Counted from the stretch's first letter, positions 45,482 to 57,655 are shown. The stretch is 64,000 nucleotides of DNA from Onthophagus taurus (GCF_036711975.1 NC_091966.1:28403501-28467500), one strand, 5' to 3'. Notes: generated by a model from the letters alone, not told the origin. Program-made: numbers and translations.

Positions 45482-45917
45482 ACCCTGTATATCAGGGTGC
45501 ATTCACTATGCACCTTAGTACGTTGTTCTGGAATCTTTGCATCAGACTTGCATTTGTCTTGCAGGTACAACCCCACAGTTGGATTCCGTATGTCCATTTT
45601 GGTTTTAATACTTGCTTGTACATTAACAACTTGTTTCTTAGTGATAGCGTTGATTTTCTGCCAATAAGCCAATATAGGTGTCTAAATTTGATATCAAGTT
45701 CCTCACGTTTTTTTTTGACGTGAGCTTTCCATTTGAGTTTGGCATCCAGCGTCGTACCAAGATATTTTGTGGTGTCGGCGTAAGGGACTGCATTGCCATT
45801 TATGTGTACTGGGACATAGTTTACTTTCTTGTAAGTAAAGTTTATATATGTCGATTTATTTGTATTTAGTTTTATTAGCCATCGTTTGGTCCAGCTTTCT
45901 ATTGAATTTAATGCCAC

Positions 45918-46908
45918 GATTCAGTCAAACATGAATCTTAAAAACGTCGATTTATAAACATTTAGTTTATTATCGATTTATAAAAATAAATCAATATTCA
46001 GAAAAGTATAATTAACATTTTTACAAAAAACGTTGCGAACTCATGGAACCTCAAAGCCAAACTACAAATAGAAGTGGAACATTACACCTAACTCAAGAAT
46101 GACGATGCACTATAATGAGACACTCTTAAAGCCCCAAATAGAGAATGAATACGGATGTCCATAACAGAAATGATAAGAAGGACAACAACTGATAGTTCCA
46201 CTTTTTCCATTTTAACCAACAAAGGGTTTATTATTATCTCAGTCATCATTATTAGCACTATGGCAATCCTCACATTGAACGTCGGCAGATTCAGGGAAGA
46301 CGTTGGTCTATGAATGTTTGGATTAAAGTTTTTAGAAGACAGAATTTGTCACATATTTTATATTCTTGGTGAATGGGGAAGCTTACAGAAGAGGACTTTC
46401 CTTTATAACAGCGATAGCAACATCAATGTTTTTTCAACACACGGAAATTGAATCATCGCATTCATAATAAAGGGGTTGGACGGAGAGAATTAACATCATG
46501 CCATCCTCAGGAAACCACGTTATACAATTTTTGTTTTTCTCTTTTTCATATTACTTTACTTTCTCTTCTTTCAACTTTTATTCTAAGTGTTTACTGTTCA
46601 AATCAGCCTGTATTAATGTTATTAAATATACAAGACGACGATGTTCTTTAGTTATTTATTCATATTGATTAATTTAAAGTTCATCGTAATATGTATTCTC
46701 TAAAATATTTTATTTTTAATTATAGAACTCATCCGATGGTTCAAATTATCGAAAAATACTATTAATGTACGCCATATGCAAATTGTATGCTGTAGGTCCG
46801 ATGTTAGTTTGTTTTTTAAATGTGTTCTATAGAAGCAATAAAGCATTTTATAATAATTGGTGTTTAGGTATATTTTATATACCTAAAGAGATTTATAAGT
46901 AGTTGATC
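45918..46908. other. Spacer, no recognisable gene
   Basis: Scattered short frames on both strands only. Neither the 61-codon minus frame (46088-46273) nor the 67-codon plus frame (46448-46651) resembles a known protein. Confidence 0.35.
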
Positions 46909-47133
46909 AATTGAACTAAAACTAGAACTAACATAGGATCTAGAACTAGAAACGTTCGGGTAAGCCATGCGTCTTTTGAAGAATGTGACGTTTCGGATGT
47001 TATTACAACCTTCTTCAGAAACAAGTTCTAAGTGAGAAAACAACTGGAAAAAAAAAGAAGGCATAACCCGAAAGTTTCTAGTTCTAGAGATAGTGCTAAT
47101 GTAACTAAAACTACAACTAGTTTTAGTTCAATT
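46909..47133. repeat. Inverted-repeat element, hammerhead family B
   Basis: The left end 46909-46966 ('aattgaactaaaactagaac' ... 'ctagaactagaaacgttcgg') and right end 47060-47133 are imperfect inverted repeats, the right arm being about 16 bases longer. Between them, on the minus strand, lies a hammerhead-like core. A truncated relative is at 22790-22916. No protein is encoded. Confidence 0.65.
46983..47022 (-). ncRNA. Hammerhead-ribozyme-like motif (family B, weaker)
   Basis: Minus strand: GUUU, CUGAAGA (complement of 47012-47018), extra A, stem II GGUUGU/ACAUCC, GAAA (complement of 46991-46994), A-CG-U, C, ACAU. Stem I has a mismatch and a wobble, so this copy is weaker than the one at 22802. 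Core bases are conserved between the two. Confidence 0.35.
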
Positions 47134-47619
47134 AACACCAGCTGTGAAAGCCAGCTCATACTTATAGGTAATTAATTTTATTAATTAAAAAAATTTGAAT
47201 ATCAACGAGCTTCATTCAATCAGTAGGAAAAATAGACTGATATATGCAAGAAAATAGAAAAGGAGCAGTAAATTCCTGGGCACTAATAAGGAAAGAAAAC
47301 AATAAGAGATTATTCTCAGATATTTTTAATAGCATATAATTCTTTATATGAACACAATAAAAGTATTAAAGACTGAAATCGGTAGAAAATGTATGAAAAA
47401 AAATCTTTTTAAGACATGTAACTGAAAGGGGATATGCTGTTCTTGGTCTTTTGTGTATTTTCGTCTTCAATTGTTATTGGATGTTTCATCCCCTACCGTG
47501 TTTTCCACAAATAAAAAATTACTATAGACACCTCAATACTCTCAACGTTTTCACCAAAATGAAAATTGAAAACACCTCTAAAACTTAATCAATCGTTTTA
47601 TTTTATATTCAGTAATTAC
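47134..47619. other. Spacer 3' of the CD36 pseudogene
   Basis: I looked here for further CD36 exons continuing the pseudogene and found none. No other feature was recognised. Confidence 0.4.
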
Positions 47620-48036
47620 CTATAAATGATAAATAAGCGTTCCTATTTGTTTTTATAGCTATAATTTCAAATAATTTTATATGTGAATTAATACTATTCG
47701 ATTTAAATTAATTTTATTTATTTTGAAAATTTTAATCTATTTTCTAAATCATTACCTAAATCATCCACATTCTTTATTGTAAAATAAAACGTTTTAATAT
47801 TAATTGGAAACGATAATTTTTCATGTTGCACAGCGTATACTTAAAATTTTTGATCTAAAAACAAACGGACATAGTCTTAAATTATGTATTTTTATATTAT
47901 TTATTTCAATATTATTACCTTAGAATGTACTCAAAATAACATGTGGAAGAACAGTAAATCCTAGAAGTGCAACAAGGATAATACAAATTATACCTAATAT
48001 AATTATAACAGTAACCACCACATTACAACAAGCCAT
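47620..48036 (-). pseudogene. Truncated CD36-family pseudogene (relative of the first gene)
   Basis: Only the first two exons are recognisable. Exon 1 (47929-48036) encodes a membrane anchor very like that of the first gene (MACCNVVV, then GFTVLPHVILST), but a small deletion near its end creates a stop before the donor. Exon 2 (47620-47857) keeps FPINIKTFYFTIKNVDDL but has lost frame in its first half, and ends at a preserved donor. Exons 3-9 are missing. The sequence just upstream of the ATG also matches the first gene, so this is a decayed tandem copy, not a retrocopy. Confidence 0.8.
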
Positions 48037-48375
48037 GTTTTTCACGTTTCAGCCGTTGCGGTTTAAATGTTTGTTTTAAGCCTGTATGTTATCAGCTTTC
48101 TACAAATCCTTCCAAAATTCTAGAAAGTTTCATAGTAAGTAAATATGATTACGATAATAAAAAAACGATATCGACTTAACATTGTTGGTTTTGTTAAATT
48201 GAGGTAACTTAAAAATAAAATACATTTTTTCAATAATTTTAAGTATGTATTTATTTTAAATAAGGAAGAGATCCGCAGATTTTGGTAATAGTTACATATG
48301 TAGATTGGGTTGGATTTGATTTGGTTTTAGAGAAGATCTAATCACAACCTCTATTTATTTACGAAAGCATAACAA

Positions 48376-50000
48376 TCAATTAATTATTATACAATAATCC
48401 ATAATAATCAAAACTATATTTGGAGAAAGAATGAATGTGAAGTATTTGAAAATCTTCAAATCTTTTATAGTTTGATTCATTATCAAATTGAAAACTAAGG
48501 GACAGATGTAATCTATTTGTCCTATTCTTATTTCTTCGTTAATTGTTATGTCTTTTGTTATTCCTTCGTTCATCTTTATCCTTGTGGTTGTATTTTCATA
48601 TACATATATATCCCGTATCACTTCCATTACTTGTGCTTGTATCTGCTATTCCCTTAATATGTTGATAACGTCCTTGTTTATTTGTGATTCAGTTTGGGCT
48701 TTTCCAGTTTTCAAGTTTACCCACGAGTACTTTTAGTTTTTGTATTGGTATTTTATCTTTATTTCTGATTTTTGGCATTGTGATGTTTGGGATTTGGTAT
48801 TGGTTGTATTGTTTTCCAAAGTAGTTAGTCCAGTCTTCCTTACTTATGTGATTGATTTGAGTATATGTAAATTTTGAGTATTTTTGTAGTTTTAATTACT
48901 ATAAATAATATGTAATATGTGTTTTGACAGGTGTAAGAGTGCATGCACTTTTTTGCATAAATAAAGAAATATAATAATAATAATAATAATATAATATTCA
49001 TTCAAGCTTTCCCAATACCTTTCGTTGTGATTTTTATCTTTTGATTTATTTTGTTTCTTACTTGTTTATATTTGTTATACATTCTTTTTTGCTTGGCTTC
49101 TTTGTATATGCTACCTTATTTCCATAGTGACGTATTTCTTCTGTGAATTTGTTCGTGTTGGCTTTTTTACACTGTTTATATTTCTAGTTCTTAGTGCTTC
49201 TGTGGCAGCCACTCCCATATTTTTAATCATTTCTTACATTTAGTCTGCATTTTGGCTTTTTATCAAAGCTGCGATTTGGATCCTCTCGTTTGATGCAAGT
49301 TTAGGGTTGTCGAATCCTCCTATAGTTCGGTATTAATTAGTTCAACTGTCGTTCCCTTTTGCTTTTTAATTATTTTTCATCTCTAGGTTTATCTTGCACA
49401 ATATCATTACATGATATTACGATTATACGATATCGATATATATCATATACGATATATACGATTACATGATCAGTCTCAATATTTGCAGAAGTCAAAGATC
49501 AGATATCAAATAACTGCTCATGTCGTATGTTTTTATTAGCTAATATAAAATCGATTGCCGATTTTGTCATCCTTGTGCTTTTGTGTTGCGGTTTGTGGCT
49601 AAAGAATATATTTACAATGCATAATTCATTCATAATACAGAATTCTACCATGTCTTCGTCGCTATCATTTACATCTGCGTCATTAAATCTTTGTTTTATT
49701 CCACGTATTACTATGACCCTTTTCTTATTTTATGCGTTTCACTTACTGAATATATGTCTATTTCCTAGTTTTCCAATTCCAGGAGTTCTTGATCTCTATT
49801 TCTTCATGAGACTATATCCCAAGTGGCCAATCGGGTAATTTGAGTCCGTGTTCTTGCTTTGGTCGTCTTTGTTAAGTGTTAGTCCAATTTCGAGGCTTTC
49901 TTATTATTTTGTGCTAGTATTTTATTGTACGGTAGGGAGGCAGCTAACTTCACCTATCCAACCTCCTCGTTTACTCGCACTTGGAATCATTGAGTTTTAC
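48376..50000 (-). mobile_element. RTE-type LINE remnant (endonuclease and RT)
   Basis: Minus-strand frames show endonuclease pieces: ELLELEN plus SVSETHKIRKGS near 49.7-49.8 kb, then EDMVEFCIMNELCIVNIFFS, HKPQHKSTRMTKSAIDFIL and SANIETDHV near 49.45-49.65 kb. RT pieces follow: VNEEIRIGQ-like (ITINEEIRIGQID), then CPLVFNLIMNQTI near 48.4-48.6 kb. Stops and shifts interrupt throughout. A small insert with an (ATA)n tail lies at about 48850-48995. Inactive. Confidence 0.7.
48850..48995 (+). mobile_element. Short insert with (ATA)n tail inside the RTE remnant
   Basis: The sequence 'tgcataaataaagaaatata' followed by (ATA)n at 48958-48992 resembles the 3' end of a small retroelement in plus orientation, lying within the minus-strand RTE copy. 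Its 5' limit is uncertain. Confidence 0.35.
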
Positions 50001-50563
50001 CTCGTATTATCTTTTAATAATATGTTAATTAAATAGTTTATTAATATTATTTAGAATTAACTAAGATACCTTAGCATACCTAGAAATGTGCACGCAATTT
50101 TTTGGTCGTTGATTCCTAGTCCCATGACGTTTTTTGCTAAATAAGTTAAAAATTTTATTATGCATGCATTTTGATTGGTACCATACCGTTTTTAACATCT
50201 CGTTAAACAACTGGAACTCATCGATCAAAAATATAGTTGACAAACCTAGTTCACAATCCTTTGCGACAAACGCGTAACAACGGTTTTTATGTCTTTATAA
50301 CTCTATACGGAAATATTAAAACGAGCTATGGTTTGTATGATGTAAAGACTTTGCACCTACATTGAGATCTAGGAAGTAAAGGTTGAATGAACGCCATAGA
50401 CTCATTTGATCTTGTGTACATAGTGACATATTTTTGCACAATCATTTGGTTATTCTTCTCATATAATAACAAAACGTGTATGTTTACGAAAAGTAATAGA
50501 AATGAAAACATTTCTTAACATCAATTTAAATTAATTAATTTATTTTTGTATAAAATTTATAAC
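50001..50563. other. Spacer 3' of the third CD36 gene
   Basis: No gene. The 60-61 codon minus frames here are not protein-like. The final 50 bases presumably belong to the 3' UTR of the CD36 gene ending at 50564. Confidence 0.35.
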
Positions 50564-52529
50564 TTAACAACAACATAATAATTTTAAAAGTATACTAGCT
50601 ATAAATATTGCAATACCTCCACCAATCAATACCCATGTAATTATAGTAACGGTATTTAATTCTGCTAAGTACGTATCATGTATCTTGTCAATTAAATCCC
50701 AAGGTAATTCCATGGTCTGAAATGAATTGAAATTTTAATATTTGTTTTATTTATATCTAAAATACTTACTTCTTCAATCCACAATACAGGATAGATCGTA
50801 GGCTCCAGTCCAGTCATTACATTGACACGATCAATATTTCTTATAACCATGTTGTATTGGAATCTTTTTACTATTTTTAATGGTGTGCCAGTGCCCTATT
50901 TGTTCCACAAAAAATTATTATGAAAAAATTAAATGTTTGTCAAAACTTACGGCCTCTATAAGTGTATAAGAACCATGATCGTCCCAATTTGCGGTTAATC
51001 CTTGTACGGGATTTGGTAAATTTCTTACATCCAGGAAATGAGGATATGAAAGCACTACGTGTGATCCTAAAAAATAATATGGCTCAATCTTTTTGATCCT
51101 TTTTTTTCTTATCTTTAATACCTGTACAAGTGAAAAGATCTGTAAACCCGTTTTGCCAACATTGCTCAGAACCATCAGGCAAGTTGGTTCCTCTAGTACA
51201 ATAACAAGTGTTATCGTTGTCGTTGTTAAGAGTTGTTTCTTCAAATTCACGTCTTTGAGTTGATATACCTTCAAAATCTACATTTTCGACATGTTCTAAA
51301 GTTACCGTCCTTTAAGATTAAGTAAAAATTGTTTAAATAGACAATGATATTTACACAGTTTAATTGCTTTTTTTTTTCTTACCTACAAATGTCGCTATAA
51401 AATATTCTAAAGTTATCATTTCTATGTATATTCGGTGGAAATATGGTTGAATCGCGACCATTAATTTCTCTACATTGTCCGGTGTTTCCCCAAATATTAT
51501 TTGGTAAATTAGGCTGCCCATTCCATGTCCTGATCAAACCAAGATCTCTAATATCATCCATTCCAGCGGTTATTACATAAGTACCATCAAAAGCATTATG
51601 TCTCTGTGTAATTAAAATTTTAATTTATTACCGAATAAAAATTAATTTTATTTACATGTCTTAAAAATGCAAATGATAAAGCTGTTGCTCCTTGCGCTTC
51701 AATATAGTCCATATTATTTATGTCATCTCTGCTTGGGCATAAATTAGGAGCTGCTGTTGGGTTTGCACAAAATGTGTATCCTTGAAATAAAAAGTCTCTA
51801 ACACTGAATCTTCGAAACAAATTTTCTGGGTTTTCAAATGCTGAGTTTATTTCGTCGTTAATACCTTCTGGTAACCTGTTTTCTATTGATTGTACTAAAC
51901 TCTATAAATAAATTAAGTGATTAATAAAATATATTAAGTAAAAAATAAAATAAAATTTTGTGAGTTTACACACCACTAATGGAACATTAAGTAAATTTAA
52001 TTGTTCTGTATCAGGAAATGCTGATTCTGTTGCATCAAAATCAAATGTGAGGTGTTCTTGGTATGTTATGGTATCGTCGTCGGCATTTCTGTTATCTACT
52101 GTTTTTCGCCTGTTCATTCTGAATAACGTAAACAATGTGTGTTAATATTCAATTCTATACTGCCAGAAAGAAAGGAAAAGAAACTAAAAAAAAAAACTTA
52201 CTTATATACGAATGGTCCTCTTTGATTCACCGTCCTAAAGTTCGTTTCGGAACTAGGTTCGAAAAAATAAATTTTCGCTGTTTGATTGAAAGGCAAAACT
52301 TGCCACCTTTCAAATTGATCAGTACCATACTCTAATCTAACTCTCTAAACAAAACGAAATTAATTTACTGTAAATGAAAGTTTTTATTAAAATAACTTAC
52401 TCTCTCTACTTCATCTCTAATGTTATCAGGTAAAACAGCAAAACCTACAACTGCACCGATAATAATTGCAGCTATACCAACTCCAGCTATAATGAAAGCA
52501 ATAAACTTGCAAAGTATACCACAACACAT
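50564..52529 (-). CDS. CD36-family class B scavenger receptor, third gene
   Basis: Nine minus-strand exons: 52401-52529, 52202-52344, 51974-52118, 51656-51901, 51383-51603, 51122-51309, 50951-51066, 50770-50895 and 50564-50716. The sum is 1467 nt (488 residues). Architecture and exon phases match the second gene; exon 2 is one codon shorter and the last exon one codon longer. Conserved sites: N-terminal helix FIIAGVGIAAIIIGAVVGFA, RWQVLPFNQTAKIYFFE, GPFVYK, FSVRDFLFQGYTFC, ALSFAFLRH, SDIC, the Cys-rich block with QCWQ..TDLFTC-type ending, SYPHFL and a C-terminal helix ending in CCC. It is a tandem paralogue of the second gene. The two have diverged most in the stretch after KIYFFE and around exon 7. 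A role in lipid or ligand uptake is inferred from family only. Confidence 0.93.
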
Positions 52530-53430
52530 TTTCGCGATCTAAATACACTGCACGTTGATCGTAAACTATGTTAACATGTTGAAAATATATCGAAATTTGG
52601 TGGTTAGTAAAATCCGTCCGAGCCTTTTATCTTGTTTACGTTAGGGTAAAATCTTATCATTTTCCATGAAAAACATAAATTATTATAAACGGTGGTATCT
52701 GGAGATTTCTTTGGGCATTAGTCGTTTATTCATTAAGATTAAGGGGAGTTTAGAGCTAATCTGTTAATCGAGGTTGAAGTATAACATATGAGTCAGAATT
52801 ACGATAATGGGAAGAATTGCGAAATATATAGAATTATTTTTATTAATGTGAATCATATTTGTTTATGAAATGATTAACTAGTTCAGTATGTCTTTTGCGA
52901 ACATTGGTAAAGAAATCTTGGAGGATTACGAAAAATTGCTAGAGTAACAGAAAATACACTATTAATGTATACACTATACTCTTTTGATAGACATTAAAGT
53001 ATGTTAATACTTGATATCTGCATTTCTTTTACATATTCTTCTACACTTAAAATTGTCTGTCGTAATAATTAAATATATGGTTTTAAAATGTATCAATTTA
53101 AAATCTAAATTAATTAAATTTGAAACATTTTTTTGATGTGTAAGCATGAACAAGTCAAGATTACATCGGCTAAAATAAATAATTTCGATTGAAAGTGTGA
53201 ATAAATCGATACTGATGCTCTTGATCCTATTCAAGCATCAGATCAACAGTTTCGAAGATAAATTTTGTGAATTTATGCGATGAGTAAATGACTCATATAT
53301 ATGAAATAAGTGTGAACACAAACAAAAATAGAAGTTTATAGTGGTCGAAAGACTAGCGTCGATGTAGACAATATATATGTACAGGGTGGTGGGGATCTCC
53401 GAAACCGAAACAACACAGCATATGTAAAAA
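52530..53430. other. Upstream region of the third CD36 gene
   Basis: Bases up to about 52760 are similar to the region upstream of the second gene ('taaactatgttaacatgttg', 'ttatcttgtttacgttaggg'), so shared promoter elements are possible. Beyond that I see nothing assignable. Confidence 0.45.
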
Positions 53431-53439
53431 GAATAATAT

Positions 53440-53570
53440 GCATCATGGAAAAAAGGTAGGAAACTTGGAACAACATAATAGGAAAAATAATAAAGAAGAA
53501 AGATATAACCTGGACTGAAGCGAAAAAGGTCGCTGAAATCAGAAATGACTTTAAATTTTTTATATAGAAT
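53440..53570 (+). mobile_element. LINE C-terminal tail
   Basis: The frame ETWNNIIGKIIKKKDITWTE followed by AKKVAEIRNDFKFFI and a stop matches the C-terminal tail of Jockey/RTE-type ORF2 proteins ('W...I......TW.E...LA.DR..W'). Only this end is present. Confidence 0.55.
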
Positions 53571-53649
53571 TATTATGACAAAGTAGCATAAGGAAATCTG
53601 ATACTTAATCTCTGGTTTACACAAGATAGTGCTACAAGGAACGGTAGCT

Positions 53650-54092
53650 AAGGTTAAAATGTTCTACTATGTTGCCAAATGTGTTTTCATGATTTATTTT
53701 AAAGCTAAAGAAAATAACTTTAACAAAAAACTAGTTTTCATAATTCTTTTTATTCTAAATTACAGTATATTTATCAACAGATATTGAATATTAACGATTA
53801 TTTATGGACAAATTATCCGAAGTTCGAGAACCTCATGAAGAAGTATGAAGCATGGTACAACATTTTAAAATTACGATTTTCGCTTTAGAATCGAACGAAG
53901 AATGTCGCTATGTGTACATTATCCGCCAATTTCTAAACACCCTGTATAATAGATATGGCGTAAAACACATAAATATAACAGTACTTTTTAGTTGCTGCTT
54001 TCACTTTTCACGTACTGATGGCACATATTGATAATTTGTTGCATTTTTCGCATTCGGTTTTATTTTTGATATCCTTAAATGCAAATTAAGGT
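53650..54092 (-). repeat. 3' end of a piggyBac element, copy 1
   Basis: Nearly the same as 58887-59585 but without the 273-bp MITE present there. On the minus strand the last codons (KTECEKCNKLSICAIST) are the Cys-rich C-terminus of a piggyBac transposase, followed by about 370 bp of 3' flank. It serves as an empty-site reference for the MITE. Confidence 0.7.
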
Positions 54093-54094
54093 CG

Positions 54095-54690
54095 TGTAGA
54101 GTATAGTATTTCACATATTTCTAATAATATATCTGTGAGCCGATATTATAGATCCCCCTCTTTTAATCCATCTTTCGAGAAACTTTTTAGAAAATTATTA
54201 TCTGGTAGTCCATAATATGCCGGTGATCCGTTATATTTGAGACAATACTTAAATCCGTTTACTGATGTAATATTATCGAGGAAGATACAAATTAAAATTA
54301 ATGCGCTCAGGTAGAAACCAACCCAACCCAACTCAACGATATTGTAATAATCTAGCCCCGATATTTATTGACCATCGTCTTTGGCGGGACCTTTTGCGTA
54401 TTAAATGTACGTTTTCATTTTTCATTCGTGCAGGTTAATGACTATTTAGGATACTTGCCTTACAATGAGTAAATTTGGATTCATCATTGCAAAGAATGTT
54501 TTCAATAAAATGTGGTTAATTATTTACGGAATGCATTAAACATCTACAAAATCTGACTCGAATCTCTTTCATTCCATCATGTAGAACTTGAACAAACTAG
54601 TCCTCGTTAATAATTTATGAATTGTATCCTTTTGGAATAATGTTTGTAATGATGCAAATCGAAGGCTTGTACTTGGGATTCAAGAATTTT
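54095..54690 (-). pseudogene. Mariner-like (DDE_3) transposase remnant
   Basis: Minus-strand frames, with stops, give RVRFCRCLMHSVNN, HFIENILCNDESKFT (the catalytic Asp block 'ILFSDEATFT'), RRWSINIG, GWFLPERINFNLYLPR and finally RWIKRGGSI ('RWIGRGGP'). These are consecutive blocks of insect mariner-like transposases. The 61-codon minus frame at 54146-54331, which looks like a small secreted protein, is part of this relic. Confidence 0.65.
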
Positions 54691-54799
54691 CTATTTTTAT
54701 AGGATAACGTATTTGGCAATCTATAACTTGTTAGGTCAATTGCGTTGTCATTTCAGATGCCTATTTAAGGATTCAAAGACTTAGATTGTTCTTTTTTAT

Positions 54800-55539
54800 T
54801 GGAAATAATAATAAGGTTTTCCGTTCAATTTATAATGAAACGGTATCTGATTAACGAATACTATAGAAGTGAATATGCACAACTGTAGTTATAATTTAGG
54901 GTCAATAACATTGAAAAATGTAGAGACAGTAAATCAACATTTCTAAAATGCATAATTTTTAGGATATAATGTTTTGATTACATTTAGTTGTGATGGCCAA
55001 GATCCTGGTATCCTTAAATATATGTTCTTCAACACTAGATTATATGTAAACAGTGTTATTAGTAAAAAGTGCAATAATAGTTATCTGAAAATAAAACTGC
55101 AGGGTAGCGATGGAGTTCCACTACACTTTACCTTTCACTCTTCATATTACTCACTATAATTTACTACTCTATATATAATTTTCCTTGAATATGTTATATA
55201 TCATGAACAACGCGATTGACTAATCAATTTCCGTTATTAATTTATGCATACGCTACAGATATTATGCCCATAAGTTGACTTGCGTGAGAGTAACATGGTT
55301 TCTAATGAATACGTCTGCTGTGCATAGAAAATGTACACGCGAAAAAGTAAAAGTGAAAATCTAAAATATGTACAACGAGTACAGTGTGATTAAATTAAAG
55401 TTCCGTAAGATGTCCTTGAAAAGAAAGTATCACCTTGCATTATTAATACTATTATTTCTTTATAAATGCATCTTATCGCTCAAGACTATAGGAAAAGCTG
55501 CCTGGCTTAACGCAATAGGCATTTTTTACCCATTTGGTA
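54800..55539. other. Spacer, no recognisable feature
   Basis: AT-rich with short frames. The 75-codon frame 55368-55595 overlaps the pogo terminal repeat and is not a gene. Confidence 0.35.
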
Positions 55540-55854
55540 TACCGTATTTTCTCGAATGTAATCCGCACCTTTTTTACAAATTTTATGTGCTCTAAAATCA
55601 AATGCGGATTACAATCGGGTGCGGATTAGATTCGCAGTAGTATAGTTGCAATTTGGAAAATAGCAAAATAAAATCGCATTATAACAATAACACTTTATTA
55701 AGGGTTTTAGAACGATATTTACATTTTTATGTATCATTTTCTTCCCATATTACGTCATCTTCGGATCAATACGGATCAATTCGGATTATACAAAACTTCT
55801 TAAATGATGTTATAATATTGTTTTCAGGGATCGTTTTCCATGTCGCCTACACTC

Positions 55855-57655
55855 TGTAACGAAGTTACATTATTTCTATTTTTCCAAAAACCGAATAACC
55901 CGAAATATTACCGAAAATTAAACATATCCGAGTATGCTTCCCACACTACCTCGATACGGTACAGTTTCCATCCGATTTGCAGAAATTCCGAAAGAGATAT
56001 CTTATTACCTTATCACTGCCCGTTTATGCAACCCATTTTACATTTTATTAATTTTGATTATTTTCTTAATTAAACTTTAATTTTCTCCGTTTCACATTTC
56101 GAAAGCGCTATTTTAAATTCCAACAACGTTCCCTGACCGAATCATCAATAAATGAAAGTGATTAATAAAATTGCTGAATCACGAAAACATGTGCTTTCCG
56201 AAAAATTATTATCAAATAATTAAATAATTCCGAAATTAACAAATTTCCAAACAAGATACGACAAGCCACATGTTTCTATCCGTCCAGCCGACCGTTCCGA
56301 GGAAGTTTCAGCAGCCAGCGAGCTACCGTTCAGCTACCGTACGGCATCTATTTTTTATGATGCGGAATTAGAAATCGTAGAACGATCAAACCGATTTCTA
56401 ACAATTACAAATATCATGAAATAACCGTTGAACAATTTTAAATACGATCCGCTTATTATTAACATGATTATTAACCGAAAACCATCCCGCATCATAAATA
56501 ATTAATTACTCCATTCCTGATGGTCATCCGTTGAAAATATTGCCCATGTAGGATTGCCCCGAACATCATCCAACTGCTGGAATTGTTTTGTGTTAAGGTG
56601 CGTGTAAATTAATACCGATTAATTGGTTTTAACGTGAAACACGTGGTCGGGAAAACGTTTGTGAATATAAGTGCCGTAAACAGTGACCGATTTTGTTAAA
56701 AATATTTTTGTGATTTTCCGTATAAGTAAGGGTATCTTTTGATTTGTGTTATAAATTTTTCCGTTAATTATTGTTGATTAATTGTTAATTACTCCGCCGT
56801 TCTTTAGCCGATTTTACCCGTTCAAAGACTGTAATTATGTAATTTTATGTCCCGCATCCGATAGCGCCGTCAGAATTTTGCTATCTTTGTTAATTAGCGC
56901 CGCGCATTGTAAATTAGTCGTTGATAACTTGTACTGATACGATCCCCCACGCGGAAAAATCCAGTTTTCGCCCCAAAATGGTATAAATAGCCGGCCAAAA
57001 TTCTGATTTTTAACAGTTCTTCATCAGTACTACGACCGTTTTCAACAAGTTCTACAACAGTCTTCGTCAATAGTTAATTTCCGAAATATCCGTATTTCAG
57101 TTTACCGTAAGTCCAATTTATTTTGATAGACTTTGATTTTATTTTGCTGTTTATTTTCATTAATTGTTGTACATTTTGTCCCAACCTTAATACTCTTGGA
57201 AGGTTCTTCGAGTATTCCGTTCCTTTGCACCTTAGGAAGGTTTCCAGGTGTATCCCATACCTCCGCCTCACTTTTTATTTGTTTAATTTAAATTCATTTA
57301 TTTTAAAGTCAAAGTCTTGTCAATTTATTCCCACCGTCCCCATTCTCCGACCGTGGTCACAAAACAATAAACTGCCCTCCTATTTGTTTATTTTATAATT
57401 AATAAAGTTTCCCATACCGAATCCCTGAATCTCCGACTGTAACCCCCAAAAGTTACCTGGAGGCGAAAGAGTTCCTTAACTCTCTAAACATAAGGTGGCG
57501 CCCGAGACCGTTAACATCCCGAACACATAATAGGGCACCAAGACCCCTTTTCCTAGGACCGAACCAGGATAAGGTCGTCGCAACTCACTGAACAAGTTCA
57601 GAAGCTTCTTTAATTGCTCCCGGTTTTGTTAATTCTCGAGTTAGTAAATATATAT
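55855..57655 (+). mobile_element. LTR and leader of a Ty3/gypsy-type element inside the pogo copy
   Basis: The proposed LTR runs from 'tgtaacgaagttac' (55855) to 'ctctctaaaca' (57490). Just after it, 'tggcgcccgagacc' (57496) is a primer-binding site of the tRNA-Lys type (TGGCGCCC). Within it are a core promoter (TATAAATA at about 56981) and AATAAA (about 57401). After 57490 only about 165 bp of leader remain before pogo sequence resumes. LTR borders are tentative because no second LTR or target duplication was found. Confidence 0.5.
56978..57020 (+). promoter_or_regulatory. LTR core promoter candidate
   Basis: 'tggtataaatagccggcc' has a consensus TATA box (TATAAATA). About 30-40 bases later 'ttcttcatcagtac' offers a TCAGT initiator, the usual insect spacing. 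It probably drove transcription of the LTR element. Activity today is unknown. Confidence 0.5.

Larger units (their letters stand above)
43600..45917 (-). mobile_element. Jockey-type LINE 3' end, split by a foldback element
   Basis: Minus-strand ORF2 C-terminus. The upstream part, 45482-45917, has WTKRWLIKLNTNKSTYINF, TKYLGTTLDAKLKWKAHVKK and a run ending LRCIVNAP. The downstream part, about 43600-43765, has HPNIEAMQLLDN and LRRLQRMKPFDLV, the normal end of a Jockey ORF2. The 1.7 kb between them is a foldback element inserted later. About ten codons of the usual linking sequence are not clearly found, so the insertion site may have been altered. Confidence 0.75.

Noticed and set aside
54146-54331. 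Small minus-strand frame that looks like a secreted protein with a signal peptide
   Set aside because: It has no ATG, and its residues align in order with the C-terminal part of a mariner-like transposase (FLPERINFNLYL...RWIKRGG in neighbouring frames), so it is a relic read in a shifted frame.
57010-57030. A further hammerhead core ('ctgatgaagaac' on the minus strand)
   Set aside because: The CUGAUGA word is present, but no GAAA or stem II partner follows at usable distance.
57000-57120. TATA box at 56981 as the promoter of a host gene
   Set aside because: It sits inside a region bounded by LTR-like ends and followed by a primer-binding site, and no host exon follows. An LTR promoter is the better reading.
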